A DNA stretch of 64,000 nt from CAXTPV01 sp965276715 (GTDB taxonomy: Bacteria > Pseudomonadota > Alphaproteobacteria > Acetobacterales > Acetobacteraceae): positions 1,054,001-1,118,000 of the forward strand of contig OZ255622.1 of NCBI GenBank assembly GCA_965276715.1, in the 5' to 3' direction. This document shows positions 16,254 through 24,142 of the stretch, in pieces; the first letter of the stretch is position 1, and the number at the start of each line of letters is the position of its first letter. Both the position numbers and the translations under genes were made by a program. The notes below the pieces were generated by a model. That model saw only the letters and a list, made by a program, of their open reading frames with translations. It ran no database searches and was not told the DNA's origin.

Positions 16254-16871
16254 ATGTCACAGACCCATGCCGCACGCCGTCTGGAGGCACTCAGCGACAT
16301 CGTGTTCGGCCTCGCAATGACGTTCCTCGCATCGAGACTGCCGCTGCCGGGACTGACCGACCCCGCCCCGACCTGGCACAGTCTGGCCGTCCGGGTCGGG
16401 CCATATCTCTCCGCGCTCGGACTGAGTTTCAGCATCGCCGGCATCTACTGGTTCGGCCACCACCGCAGGCTGGCGGAAGGCGGCCCACCCAACTCGTTCG
16501 AGGTCGTGCTGAACTTCGCCTTCCTCCTGGTCGTGATGCTGCTTCCCAGCACGACCGAGATCTACGAACGCTTCGGAACCCGCGGCAGCATGGTGTCGAT
16601 CTATTGCGCCCACCTGGCGCTCCTGTCGGCTCTCTACCTTCTGCTCTGGGTGCTGACGATCAGCCGCTCGCGCTCGCGCGCCGGGGCGCCCATGTCCTGG
16701 AGGCAGACGATCGGACCGTCGTTCGGCCTCGCCGTCTTCCTCGTCGCAACGATGCTCGCCTTCCGACATCCGGCTCTCAGCCAGAACCTGCTGCTGCTCG
16801 CCTTCCTCGGCCCCATCGTGACCCGCATGACGGCCGCCCAGGCTCCGGTCTCGCGGACGAAGTTGCCGTAA
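16254..16871 (+). CDS. TMEM175/DUF1211-like potassium channel family protein
   Basis: A 205-residue, six-helix membrane protein. Its first helix reads R-L-E-A-L-S-D-I-V-F-G-L-A-M-T-F-L, a close match to the family signature R-x3-F-S-D-x-V-F-A-I-A-x-T. The second landmark is I-Y-W-F-G-H-H-R-R. Bacterial TMEM175 homologues form potassium-selective channels as tetramers; here the F-S-D motif has Leu-Ser-Asp. A GGGGGAGG ribosome site sits before the ATG. It stands alone between the toxin-immunity-like pair and a secreted hydrolase on the opposite strand. The 266 bases after it (16872-17137) hold no gene I can support. Confidence 0.8.
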   Translation: MSQTHAARRLEALSDIVFGLAMTFLASRLPLPGLTDPAPTWHSLAVRVGPYLSALGLSFSIAGIYWFGHHRRLAEGGPPNSFEVVLNFAFLLVVMLLPSTTEIYERFGTRGSMVSIYCAHLALLSALYLLLWVLTISRSRSRAGAPMSWRQTIGPSFGLAVFLVATMLAFRHPALSQNLLLLAFLGPIVTRMTAAQAPVSRTKLP

Positions 16872-17137
16872 CTTCGATCGGCGAGACCGGCCGCCTTGCG
16901 CGCGGTTTAGGACATCCTGATGGCGTGCGCATTGGGTAGCGCCGAGTATCAGGCAACAACCACCCGTTGGATCGCATGGTTCTCGCCCTCGGCGCCCGTA
17001 CGCTTATCCGGAAGCACCTGTCTGGCGACGCTCCTCGGCAGCGTGTCGGTGATCGGCAACCCTGGCGCTTGCTCGGCACGCGATCCGACATCAAGGCCGT
17101 CGCGCGCGCCGGGTGTCTCCCACTCAGCTTCCGGGCG

Positions 17138-19660
17138 CTACTTGCAGGCCTCGGCGCTGGCTGGATCGTCGGCCGATTTCAGCAGCCACAGATGGTCGGG
17201 CGACCCGTTGTTGCTGAACTGGACCACGTTGGCGCCGGTAGATTTGGACTCGTTGGTCACGCCGAGCAGCAGGCCGCTGTTCTTGTTCTCGATCTGGAAC
17301 TGGCCGCTGCCTGTATCGATGAACTGAAAGAGCTGGCTGGCGCTGTTCGTGTCGCTCTGCTGCTGGACCAACGCGCTGTCGGCGGTCGAGCCGCCCTGCA
17401 CCCCGAGCACGAGATGACTGCCGAGATTGAGCAGCTTGAAGGTGCCGCCGCCGGCGTCCTCGAGCTCCCAGAGGTTGTCGAGCGAGCCGTCGTCGGCCGC
17501 CTGCACGGCCTGCGCCCCGTTGGCGTTCGACCCCCCCTGGACGCCGATCAGCAGGTTGCTGTTGAAATTGTCGATCTGGAAGACCGGCCTGCTCAGTGCG
17601 CGCAACTCGCTCAGGCCCCAGCCGGTGCCGCCGCCGGCGTTCGGGGCGACGACGCGGAGCTGGCTCGTAGTGAGAGCTGGGAAGGTGATCCGGTTCGAGG
17701 CATTTCCCACCGGCTGCGGATCGGCCCTGGTCTGGTTGGGCACGCTCAGCCAGGCGCTGCCGTTCCAGTACTGGAGGTCGTAGGAGGTGGGCGTGCGGAC
17801 GCCGCCGCCATCGTCGTAGAAGGTAAGGTCGGCCTCTCGTAGCGTGACGTTGCGCTGGAAGTTCGCACCGTAATAGTCGGTCTGGTTCGGGGAGTTGTAC
17901 GAGGTCCAGCGGCTGTCTTCCGGAATGCCGGTCCGGTAGACGATACCGTCGATGCCGTTCCAGATGTTGTCGGCGGAGAACGTGTAGCTCGCGATGGGCT
18001 GGGTGTCGTAGGCGTAGTGCTGGGTGTTGACCGCGACGTCGACGGTGCCGCAGATGTTGTTCTGGGTGATCGGGTTGCCGACGTCGATGCTGACGCGCGA
18101 CAGCTTGCCTTTGGCCGCGGCAAGCGCGCCATCGACGAAGACGCGCATGCCGACACCCTGGCCGTAACGCGCTCCGGTTCGGTCCCATAGCACGGTGATG
18201 TTGTGGCCGTGATAGGGAGTGTTTTCGAGCGCGAAATAGTTCCAGGTCGGCGGGGCGAGCGGATCGATGACGAGCGTGGCGTCGGACTGGCCGCGCAGTC
18301 CGATCAGGCCGGAGATGACGTTGTCGTTATAGGTGGAGTGGTTGTAGTCTTCACTGTGATCGTAGGTGTCATAGATCCATTTGTTCTGGTCCGCATCGTG
18401 GGCTTCGGCGACGTAGGGCGTGCCGTTGCGGAACTGGGTGGCGGCATAGGTGTGCAGGGCGTTGACGTAGTCGGTTGGCGTGATGACAGCCTGCGCGGGG
18501 TAGTCGATCAGCAGGTTGGCAAGACCGGTCAGGGTCTGCGACGTCTGATACGGCCACGACGGGCCGTCCCAGTGGCAGCAGTCGGTGTCCTGGAAATCGA
18601 ACCAACGGCTGCGTCGTTCGGCGGTAGTCGGACCGTACGAGGCAGCGAAGCCCTGGGGATCGAGCAGTTCCTTGTCCTCCGCCGCGTCCGACGCGAGCGG
18701 CAACTCGAACATGAAGGGCACGAACCCCTCCTCCTCGCGCGTGTCGAGGAGCGCGTTGGTCGGGTTGTGGTCGCGCTGGATCGGATAGAAGAAGTTGCGT
18801 GACCGGTCCCAAAGCATGTTCTGCGTCGCGCGGCGGAGCCGCTTCGCCGCGTTCTCGTAATTCATGGCGATCGTGTACTGGCCTGACATGGCTGCGATGT
18901 CGGCGATCGCGTTTGCGTCACCATACTGGTACGCGTTGATCGTCGGCAGGTAGCCGGCGCCGCCGCCGAACGGGTCGTTGGTCTCGAATGATTCCGGGGT
19001 GAACTCGGTCGCGTCCCAGACCGGCACCTGCCAGTAGAGGCCGAGCGCGGGATTGAAATGGTTGTCCCAGCCCTGATACTGGCGCACCAGTTGCGGCAAC
19101 TGGCCTTCGGCGAAGGCCTGGTCGCCATTTGCGAGATAGGCCTGCCAGACGGCGGTGGCGGCCCAGAAGCTGTATTGGTGGGCCCAGTTCACGGCGTCGG
19201 GATTGTTGGTCGCCGGCGTGGTGAACTGTCCCGGCCCGTTGAGCCAGTAATTGATGTTGTCCTTGACGTATTGCTGGTTCCGAAGCCAGCGGCCTTCGAT
19301 CGTCTGGTGCCCCGCCGCGGCGTCGATGCCCCCGTAGGGCGCGCCGTAGGACGCCGGCTGCAGGAACTCCGTCGACAGCCATCCGTAGATCGGACCCGTG
19401 TAGGTCAGGTGCTCCTTGTAGGTCTGCCAGCGGTAGTAATAGACCTGCTGGATGTCCGTATCCGGGACTTCCAGGAATGGGATGTTGTTAAGGAACCATT
19501 CGGGATCGTTTGCGGAGCCCAGAAGTGCCGCGTGGTCGAGGAACCGTGTCCCGCCGGGCGCTGCACCAGGATACGGCACGGGCGGATCGACGGCGCCAGC
19601 CGGACCGGTTACGATTGTCGAGGCGACCAGCCATGTGGAACAAAGCAGCAGCGCGCGCAT
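17138..19660 (-). CDS. Secreted MGH1/GH63-like glycoside hydrolase with lectin tail
   Basis: An 840-residue exported protein. A Sec signal peptide (M-R-A-L-L-L-C-S-T-W-L-V-A-S then a small-residue cleavage region ending A-G-A) starts at 19660. Residues of about 40-480 resemble an (alpha/alpha)6-barrel hydrolase of the GH63/MGH1-like group: W-A-H-Q-Y-S-F-W, L-Y-W-Q-V-P-V-W-D-A-T-E-F and C-H-W-D-G-P-S-W-P-Y. A beta-sandwich with F5/8-type features follows (about 500-690). The tail holds three ricin-type lectin repeats (L-L-I-G-V-Q-G-G-S, L-V-L-G-V-Q-G-G-S, L-L-L-G-V). It probably trims alpha-linked glycans outside the cell. Its A/T and Asn/Tyr/Gln use is higher than its neighbours', hinting at lateral transfer. 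The sugar target is not readable. Confidence 0.78.
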   Translation of the reverse strand: MRALLLCSTWLVASTIVTGPAGAVDPPVPYPGAAPGGTRFLDHAALLGSANDPEWFLNNIPFLEVPDTDIQQVYYYRWQTYKEHLTYTGPIYGWLSTEFLQPASYGAPYGGIDAAAGHQTIEGRWLRNQQYVKDNINYWLNGPGQFTTPATNNPDAVNWAHQYSFWAATAVWQAYLANGDQAFAEGQLPQLVRQYQGWDNHFNPALGLYWQVPVWDATEFTPESFETNDPFGGGAGYLPTINAYQYGDANAIADIAAMSGQYTIAMNYENAAKRLRRATQNMLWDRSRNFFYPIQRDHNPTNALLDTREEEGFVPFMFELPLASDAAEDKELLDPQGFAASYGPTTAERRSRWFDFQDTDCCHWDGPSWPYQTSQTLTGLANLLIDYPAQAVITPTDYVNALHTYAATQFRNGTPYVAEAHDADQNKWIYDTYDHSEDYNHSTYNDNVISGLIGLRGQSDATLVIDPLAPPTWNYFALENTPYHGHNITVLWDRTGARYGQGVGMRVFVDGALAAAKGKLSRVSIDVGNPITQNNICGTVDVAVNTQHYAYDTQPIASYTFSADNIWNGIDGIVYRTGIPEDSRWTSYNSPNQTDYYGANFQRNVTLREADLTFYDDGGGVRTPTSYDLQYWNGSAWLSVPNQTRADPQPVGNASNRITFPALTTSQLRVVAPNAGGGTGWGLSELRALSRPVFQIDNFNSNLLIGVQGGSNANGAQAVQAADDGSLDNLWELEDAGGGTFKLLNLGSHLVLGVQGGSTADSALVQQQSDTNSASQLFQFIDTGSGQFQIENKNSGLLLGVTNESKSTGANVVQFSNNGSPDHLWLLKSADDPASAEACK

Positions 19661-20115
19661 CGGATCGTCTCCCACTTGTGTTTTGTCGGACCGTAGACGC
19701 GTGTCCAGCACTGTCAAGCAGATCGGCTGATCGCGAACGACGCAAATGTCCGTGAGGTCGCACGAGTTGATGCCGACCCGACCGGCGCCCTGGAACCTCG
19801 CCTGGAACTGGCTGGTTGTTTCGCAACCTGCACGCATGGTCGCTGCCACCGGACGTCAGCGGCCACGACGGCCATCCTGCGCTGCTCTGCCTGACCAGCC
19901 GGTCGCCAGATGCGAAGAACGATTTCTACGACATGACCGGCGAGGCGATCCGCACCGATGTCGACACCGGCACGGCGGCGTTTACCGTCGAGAATCCCTC
20001 GCGCCGATCATGTCACGACCCACGCGGCTGGTGTAATGTCCCGCTTCTCGCCTCCTGGCGATGATCGCCAGCGAGCGAGGGCGCCACCATGGCGCAGCAC
20101 GGGCAGGAGGACATC
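19661..20115. other. Divergent intergenic region with an unexplained coding-like patch
   Basis: These 455 bases separate the hydrolase and the HAF-repeat gene. The left end carries the hydrolase promoter. Between about 19850 and 20000 one plus-strand frame reads S-R-S-P-D-A-K-N-D-F-Y-D-M-T-G-E, then D-V-D-T-G-T-A-A-F-T-V-E-N, which has natural composition but no clear start or family. It may be a relic of an older gene. I see nothing else in it. Confidence 0.35.
19690..19717 (-). promoter_or_regulatory. Predicted sigma-70-type promoter of the secreted hydrolase
   Basis: On the minus strand a perfect TTGACA -35 box (plus-strand 19712-19717) is separated by 16 bases from TACGGT (19690-19695). 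Transcription would begin about 15-20 bases before the start codon at 19660, and a GGGAG ribosome site lies between. This supports the signal-peptide start and argues against the longer upstream frame. Confidence 0.45.
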
Positions 20116-21054
20116 ATGGTCAACTTCGCCTTTTCCACCTTGCACATTCCCGGGCAACCGGCCGACGCGGTCGGCGGCGTCGGGGGGATCAACGACTTCG
20201 GTCAGATCGCCGGAAGTTACGTCAGCGGTTCCGGCGAGCGGCACCTCTTCGTGCGGACCGCTGGTCATTACGACATAGGACCGGCCAACCAGGCGTCCAA
20301 CGGCATTGTGAGCGGGCTCAACAATCTCGACCTGATTGTCGGCAGCTATCCTTCTTTCGACGATCGGATCTTCACCCAGCGGTTCGATCCGTTCACGAAG
20401 CACTTCGGTGAAGTCCAGAACTTCGTCGATCCGTTCCCGAACTACCCGGTGTCCGGAGGCGTCGACGATTTCGGCGACGTCGTCGGCACGAGCGTGCTGG
20501 TGGGCCCGGAGGGGCCTGCGGCGGCTACGGCCTGGATCGAAAAGGCCGGAGCTTTCAAGAGTGTCGAGCTGCCCCACAGCTACGCGGGAAACCCCAGCTT
20601 CACCGAAGCCACCGGCATCAACGATCTCGGCCAGATCACCGGCTGGTATGGCGATGGGCACGAGAACCACGGCTTTCTCGACACGAACGGCAGCTTCAAG
20701 ACCATCACGATGCCCGGCGCACTGACGACCGAGCCGACCGCCATCAACAATCTCGGCATGGTGGCAGGCACCTACTCCTACGGAGGCTACACTCCGACCC
20801 ACGGCTTCGTCGACATCGGCGGCAAGTTCACGACGGTCGACTTCCCGGGCGCGACCGACACCGTGATCACCGGAATCAACGATTTCGGCCAGATCGTGGG
20901 CGCATACGACGAATTCTCCAACGGGTTCAGCGCGGGCTCCTTCATCGCCACTCCGGTGCCGACGCCGGACGACCAGATCAACCTGGCAGTCCTCAAGCTC
21001 ACCGAACTCGGGCTGGCGATGCGGCCAGGCTTCCTGAAGTCCCCGCTCGGCTAG
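20116..21054 (+). CDS. Protein of HAF-like repeats (beta-propeller-like)
   Basis: A 312-residue protein built of six repeats of the form I-N-D-F-G-Q-I-x-G-x-Y: I-N-D-F-G-Q-I-A-G-S-Y, L-N-N-L-D-L-I-V-G, V-D-D-F-G-D-V-V-G, I-N-D-L-G-Q-I-T-G-W-Y, I-N-N-L-G-M-V-A-G-T-Y and I-N-D-F-G-Q-I-V-G-A-Y. They are spaced about 45-50 residues apart. Each repeat is flanked by strands such as H-G-F-L/V-D. Such repeats occur in extracellular proteins and probably form a propeller; the function is unknown. There is no signal peptide after the chosen ATG at 20116, which has an excellent GGCAGGAGG site. An upstream ATG at 20089 adds only a few polar residues. It may have arrived together with the adjacent secreted hydrolase. 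Confidence 0.7.
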   Translation: MVNFAFSTLHIPGQPADAVGGVGGINDFGQIAGSYVSGSGERHLFVRTAGHYDIGPANQASNGIVSGLNNLDLIVGSYPSFDDRIFTQRFDPFTKHFGEVQNFVDPFPNYPVSGGVDDFGDVVGTSVLVGPEGPAAATAWIEKAGAFKSVELPHSYAGNPSFTEATGINDLGQITGWYGDGHENHGFLDTNGSFKTITMPGALTTEPTAINNLGMVAGTYSYGGYTPTHGFVDIGGKFTTVDFPGATDTVITGINDFGQIVGAYDEFSNGFSAGSFIATPVPTPDDQINLAVLKLTELGLAMRPGFLKSPLG

Positions 21055-21091
21055 GCACCAGGCCATCGGCTCCCGCCAACCCCACAGGATT

Positions 21092-21134
21092 GCAAAGGCT
21101 TGCCTTTGCCGGGGTCCAGAGGCAAAGCCCCTGG
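21092..21134. repeat. Bipartite palindromic repeat, copy C
   Basis: A perfect hairpin GCAAAGGC-TT-GCCTTTGC at 21092-21109 is followed by CCAGAGGC-AAA-GCCCCTGG at 21116-21134, the latter with one arm mismatch. They are joined by CGGGGT. The second hairpin ends five bases before the psd start codon and so could influence its translation. Confidence 0.7.
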
Positions 21135-21138
21135 CCTG

Positions 21139-21813
21139 ATGCGCACCCTGCTGAACTCGCTCCGCCTCGTCCTCGCCCCTCCGCACAAGGCTGGCATCCC
21201 CTTTCTCGTGGGCAGCGCCGTCGTCCTGCTCGCGGGCGTCGTCTTCCACCTTGCCTGGCTCGCCGCGATCGGCCTCGCCGTCGGCCTGTTCTGCCTCTAT
21301 TTCTTTCGCGATCCCGAGCGCGTTCCCTCCCCCGTCCAGGGCACCTTCGTCGCGCCCGCCGACGGCAAGGTCACCGCCGTGGGCCTCGCCGTTCCGCCCG
21401 AGGAGCTCGGCCTGGGTCCGGCGCCGCGCCTGCGCGTCGCGACCTTCCTCTCGGTGCTCAACGTCCACGTCAACCGCATGCCCGCCTCCGGCGTCGTCGT
21501 CCGCGTGGCCAGGCGCCCGGGCCGCTTCCTCAACGCCAGCCTCGACAAGGCGTCCGACGAGAACGAGCGCGTCGCCATCCGCGTGCGCCTCGACGACGGC
21601 AACGAGATCGCGGTGGTGCAGATCGCCGGCCTGATCGCCAGGCGCATCCTCTGCGACGCCGTCGAGGGCGCCCACGTCGAGCGCGGCGCGCGCTTCGGCA
21701 TCATCCGCTTCGGCAGCCGCACCGACCTCTATCTCCCTGACGGCGCCGTCGCGCTCGTCGCAGTCGGCCAGACCATGGTCGGCGGCGAGACCCCGATGGC
21801 GAGCCTCGCATGA
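21139..21813 (+). CDS. psd: Phosphatidylserine decarboxylase, short (PSD-B-like) type
   Basis: A 224-residue membrane-associated proenzyme. Two hydrophobic segments occur at residues of about 17-60, then the R-D-P-E-R segment, A-P-A-D-G-K-V, and S-V-L-N-V-H-V-N-R-M-P. The self-cleavage site is R-F-G-S-R-T-D-L-Y-L-P, where the Ser becomes the pyruvoyl group. It converts phosphatidylserine to phosphatidylethanolamine in the inner membrane. The ATG lies directly after repeat copy C, which leaves little room for a ribosome site. It overlaps pssA by four bases, the usual pairing of consecutive pathway steps. Confidence 0.93.
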   Translation: MRTLLNSLRLVLAPPHKAGIPFLVGSAVVLLAGVVFHLAWLAAIGLAVGLFCLYFFRDPERVPSPVQGTFVAPADGKVTAVGLAVPPEELGLGPAPRLRVATFLSVLNVHVNRMPASGVVVRVARRPGRFLNASLDKASDENERVAIRVRLDDGNEIAVVQIAGLIARRILCDAVEGAHVERGARFGIIRFGSRTDLYLPDGAVALVAVGQTMVGGETPMASLA

Positions 21814-22712
21814 CGCCGGATCCGCTCGCGGCACGCCGGCGCCGCCGGCGGCTCGGCCTCCGGCGGCGCCGGCAGCGCCGGCCGCGCTTCGCCGGGCAGT
21901 CCTTCAACCGCCTGGTTCCCAATCTGCTCACCATGCTCGGCCTCTGCGCGGGCCTGACCAGCATGCGCTTCGCCATCGACGGCCATTTCGCGATCGCCGT
22001 TCTCGCCCTGGTGCTCGCGGCCGCGATCGACGGCATCGACGGCCGCATCGCGCGGATGCTCCGCGCGACCTCGCGCTTCGGCGCCGAGTTCGACAGCCTG
22101 TCCGATTTCCTCTGCTTCGGCGTCGCCCCCGCCTTCCTGCTCTATCTCTGGGCGATGGTCGGCGCCGGCCGCCTCGCCTTCCTGCCCAGCCTGATGTTCG
22201 CGGTCTGCATGGCGCTGCGCCTCGCCCGCTTCAACGCCGCGCTGAACGTCGGCAACCCGCCCGCCTACGCCTACAATTTCTTCGCGGGCGTCCCCGCCCC
22301 CGCCGGCGCCGGCATCGTGCTGTTCCCGCTCTTCACCGGTCTCGAGGCGCACCGCGTAGGCCAGCCATGGCTCTACGCGATCGCCCACAGTCCGGTCCTG
22401 GTCGCCATCTGCGAGATCGGCAGCGCCGCTCTTCTCGTCTCCACGCTGCCGGTGTGGAGCTTCAAGAATTTCCGCGTCCCCGCCGAGTTCGTCCTCCCGC
22501 TCCTGCTCGGCACCGGCGCCTTCGCCGCCGTCCTGGTCGCCGAGCCCTGGGCGGCGCTGGCCGCGGCCGGCCTGCTCTATGTCGGACTGCTGCCCTTCGC
22601 CCGCCGCTCGTTCCACCGCCTGCGCGCCGACGCGGAGAATGCCGCCGAGGACGAGGAGGCGGAGCCCGACCAGACGCCGGTCCGTCTCGAAACGTCACGC
22701 CAATCCCCTTGA
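21810..22712 (+). CDS. pssA: CDP-diacylglycerol-serine O-phosphatidyltransferase
   Basis: A 300-residue integral membrane enzyme of the CDP-alcohol phosphatidyltransferase family. The catalytic motif D-G-x2-A-R-x8-G-x3-D-x3-D reads D-G-R-I-A-R, then G-A-E-F-D-S-L-S-D, near residue 75. Eight or so membrane helices follow. The N-terminus is strongly basic (a run of Arg from residue 9), typical of soluble-membrane association, and the C-terminal tail is acidic. It makes phosphatidylserine, which the overlapping psd gene product decarboxylates. Confidence 0.93.
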   Translation: MTPDPLAARRRRRRLGLRRRRQRRPRFAGQSFNRLVPNLLTMLGLCAGLTSMRFAIDGHFAIAVLALVLAAAIDGIDGRIARMLRATSRFGAEFDSLSDFLCFGVAPAFLLYLWAMVGAGRLAFLPSLMFAVCMALRLARFNAALNVGNPPAYAYNFFAGVPAPAGAGIVLFPLFTGLEAHRVGQPWLYAIAHSPVLVAICEIGSAALLVSTLPVWSFKNFRVPAEFVLPLLLGTGAFAAVLVAEPWAALAAAGLLYVGLLPFARRSFHRLRADAENAAEDEEAEPDQTPVRLETSRQSP

Positions 22713-22762
22713 CCCGCGGGGCTCGGCGGCCCCATCCCCCAGCCAATTGCCGAGGACGCACC

Positions 22763-23611
22763 GTGGGACCGACACTGCTGATGACCGACCCGTCGCACTA
22801 TGACGTGTCCTACGCGATCAATCCCTGGATGAAGCCCGACGCCTGGCACGACGCTCCCGAGGCGAACCGCGTGCGTGCCCGCGACTCCTTCGCGGCCCTC
22901 GAGGCCGCGCTCCGCGCGGCGGGCGCCGAGATCGTCACCATCGGCGGCGCGCCTGGCCTGCCCGACATGGTCTTCCCCGCCAACGCCGGTATCGTGCTCG
23001 ACGGCCGCGTGTTGGTCGCCCGCTTCCGGTTCCCGGAACGCCAGGGCGAGGAGGCGCATTTCCACGCCGCCTTCGAGGACCTGCGCGTCCGCGGCCTGCT
23101 CGCCGAGATCGCCATCCTGCCCGACGGCGTGTTCCAGGAAGGTGCGGGCGACTGCATCTGGGATCGCACCGGCGGCCGGTTCTGGGTTGGCTACGGGCAG
23201 CGCTCGACCCACGACAGCGTCGCCGCCATCGGCGACTTCTTCGGCCGCCCGATGGTCAGCCTCGAACTGGTCAGCCCACGCTTCTACCATCTCGACACCT
23301 GCTTCTGCGTCCTGCCGCGCGGCGAGATCCTGTTCTATCCCCCCGCCTTCTCGCCCGCCGGCATCGCCTCCATCCGCCAGCTCGTGCCGGCGCCCATGCT
23401 GATCGAGGCGACCGACGAGGACGCGGCCCGCTTCTGCGTCAACGCGGTGGCCCTGGACGACAACATCGTCATGGCCGAACCCGCGCCCGCCCTGGTCGAA
23501 CGCCTCGGCGCTCATGGCTACCAGGTCCACGGCGTCCCCCTCGACCCCTACATCCTGTCGGGCGGCGGCGCCTACTGCATGACCCTGCGCCTCGACCTCA
23601 CGAGCGCATGA
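22763..23611 (+). CDS. Dimethylargininase/arginine deiminase-like amidinohydrolase
   Basis: A 282-residue protein of the guanidino-group-modifying superfamily (DDAH, arginine deiminase, amidinotransferases). Key features are M-T-D-P-S-H-Y-D-V at the N-terminus, F-P-A-N-A-G near residue 75, E-G-A-G-D, the catalytic His in Y-H-L-D-T-C-F, and the nucleophilic Cys in G-G-G-A-Y-C-M-T near the C-terminus. It probably hydrolyses an arginine-like guanidine (methylarginine or arginine) to citrulline and an amine. I prefer GTG 22763, with a GAGGAC site, over ATG 22781, since homologues carry a short leader before M-T-D-P. It converges on the hyf-like cluster with only three bases between the stops. Confidence 0.85.
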   Translation: MGPTLLMTDPSHYDVSYAINPWMKPDAWHDAPEANRVRARDSFAALEAALRAAGAEIVTIGGAPGLPDMVFPANAGIVLDGRVLVARFRFPERQGEEAHFHAAFEDLRVRGLLAEIAILPDGVFQEGAGDCIWDRTGGRFWVGYGQRSTHDSVAAIGDFFGRPMVSLELVSPRFYHLDTCFCVLPRGEILFYPPAFSPAGIASIRQLVPAPMLIEATDEDAARFCVNAVALDDNIVMAEPAPALVERLGAHGYQVHGVPLDPYILSGGGAYCMTLRLDLTSA

Positions 23612-23614
23612 GCC

Positions 23615-24142
23615 TCATCCCGCCGCCGACTCGACCAGCGTCAGGATCCCGAGCAGGATCGCCTCCGGCGGCGGCGGCGACCCCCTGACCACCAGGTCGA
23701 TCGGCACGATCCCCGCGACCCCGCCCTCGCCGATCGCGTAGCCGCCGGTCGGGAACGGCCCGTCGCCGGACGGGCAATCGCCGATCGCGATCACGTAGCG
23801 CGGCGTCTCCATCGCCTCCCAGGCGCGTCGCAATGGCCCCGCGGCGTTGCGGACCGCGGGTCCGCTCACGAGCAGGATATCGGCGTCCAGCGGCGTCGCC
23901 GTGAAACGCAGCCCGGCACGTCCGAAATCGAGCACCGGCTCGTCGAGCGAGGCGATCTCGAGGCCGCAGCCGCCGCACCCCCCGGTCGCCACATGCAGGA
24001 TCGAGGACAGACGACGGGGACGGCGCCGTCCCGCCGCCTCCAGCCGGGCCGCCAGCGTCGAGACCTGCGCCGGGTCAGGCACCGGCAGCGCGTCGGCCAC
24101 CGGGTGGATCAGCCGATCGAACAGCAGGCGCAGGCCGGTCAC
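23615..24142 (-). CDS. NuoB/HyfI-like small subunit, fourth cluster Cys replaced by Ser
   Basis: A 175-residue homologue of the [4Fe-4S] subunit of complex I and group 4 hydrogenases. Two ligands lie in G-G-C-G-G-C-G-L-E-I (about residue 50) and the third in I-A-I-G-D-C-P-S-G-D-G. The loop that normally reads G-C-P-P-x-P-E reads R-G-S-P-P-P-P-E, so the fourth ligand is Ser (TCG). The cluster near the quinone or active site may therefore be altered or absent. The GTG start at 24142 overlaps the previous stop (GTGA). It is the last gene of a six-gene operon and converges with a dimethylargininase-like gene. Confidence 0.85.
   Translation of the reverse strand: MTGLRLLFDRLIHPVADALPVPDPAQVSTLAARLEAAGRRRPRRLSSILHVATGGCGGCGLEIASLDEPVLDFGRAGLRFTATPLDADILLVSGPAVRNAAGPLRRAWEAMETPRYVIAIGDCPSGDGPFPTGGYAIGEGGVAGIVPIDLVVRGSPPPPEAILLGILTLVESAAG

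Noticed and set aside
16872..17137. Short plus-strand frame beginning at 16920
   Set aside because: It overlaps the end of the opposite-strand hydrolase gene, lacks a ribosome site and has no recognisable domain.
19661..19849. N-terminal extension of the secreted hydrolase to an upstream start at 19849
   Set aside because: The extension is not protein-like and would bury the signal peptide; a promoter and ribosome site lie just before 19660.
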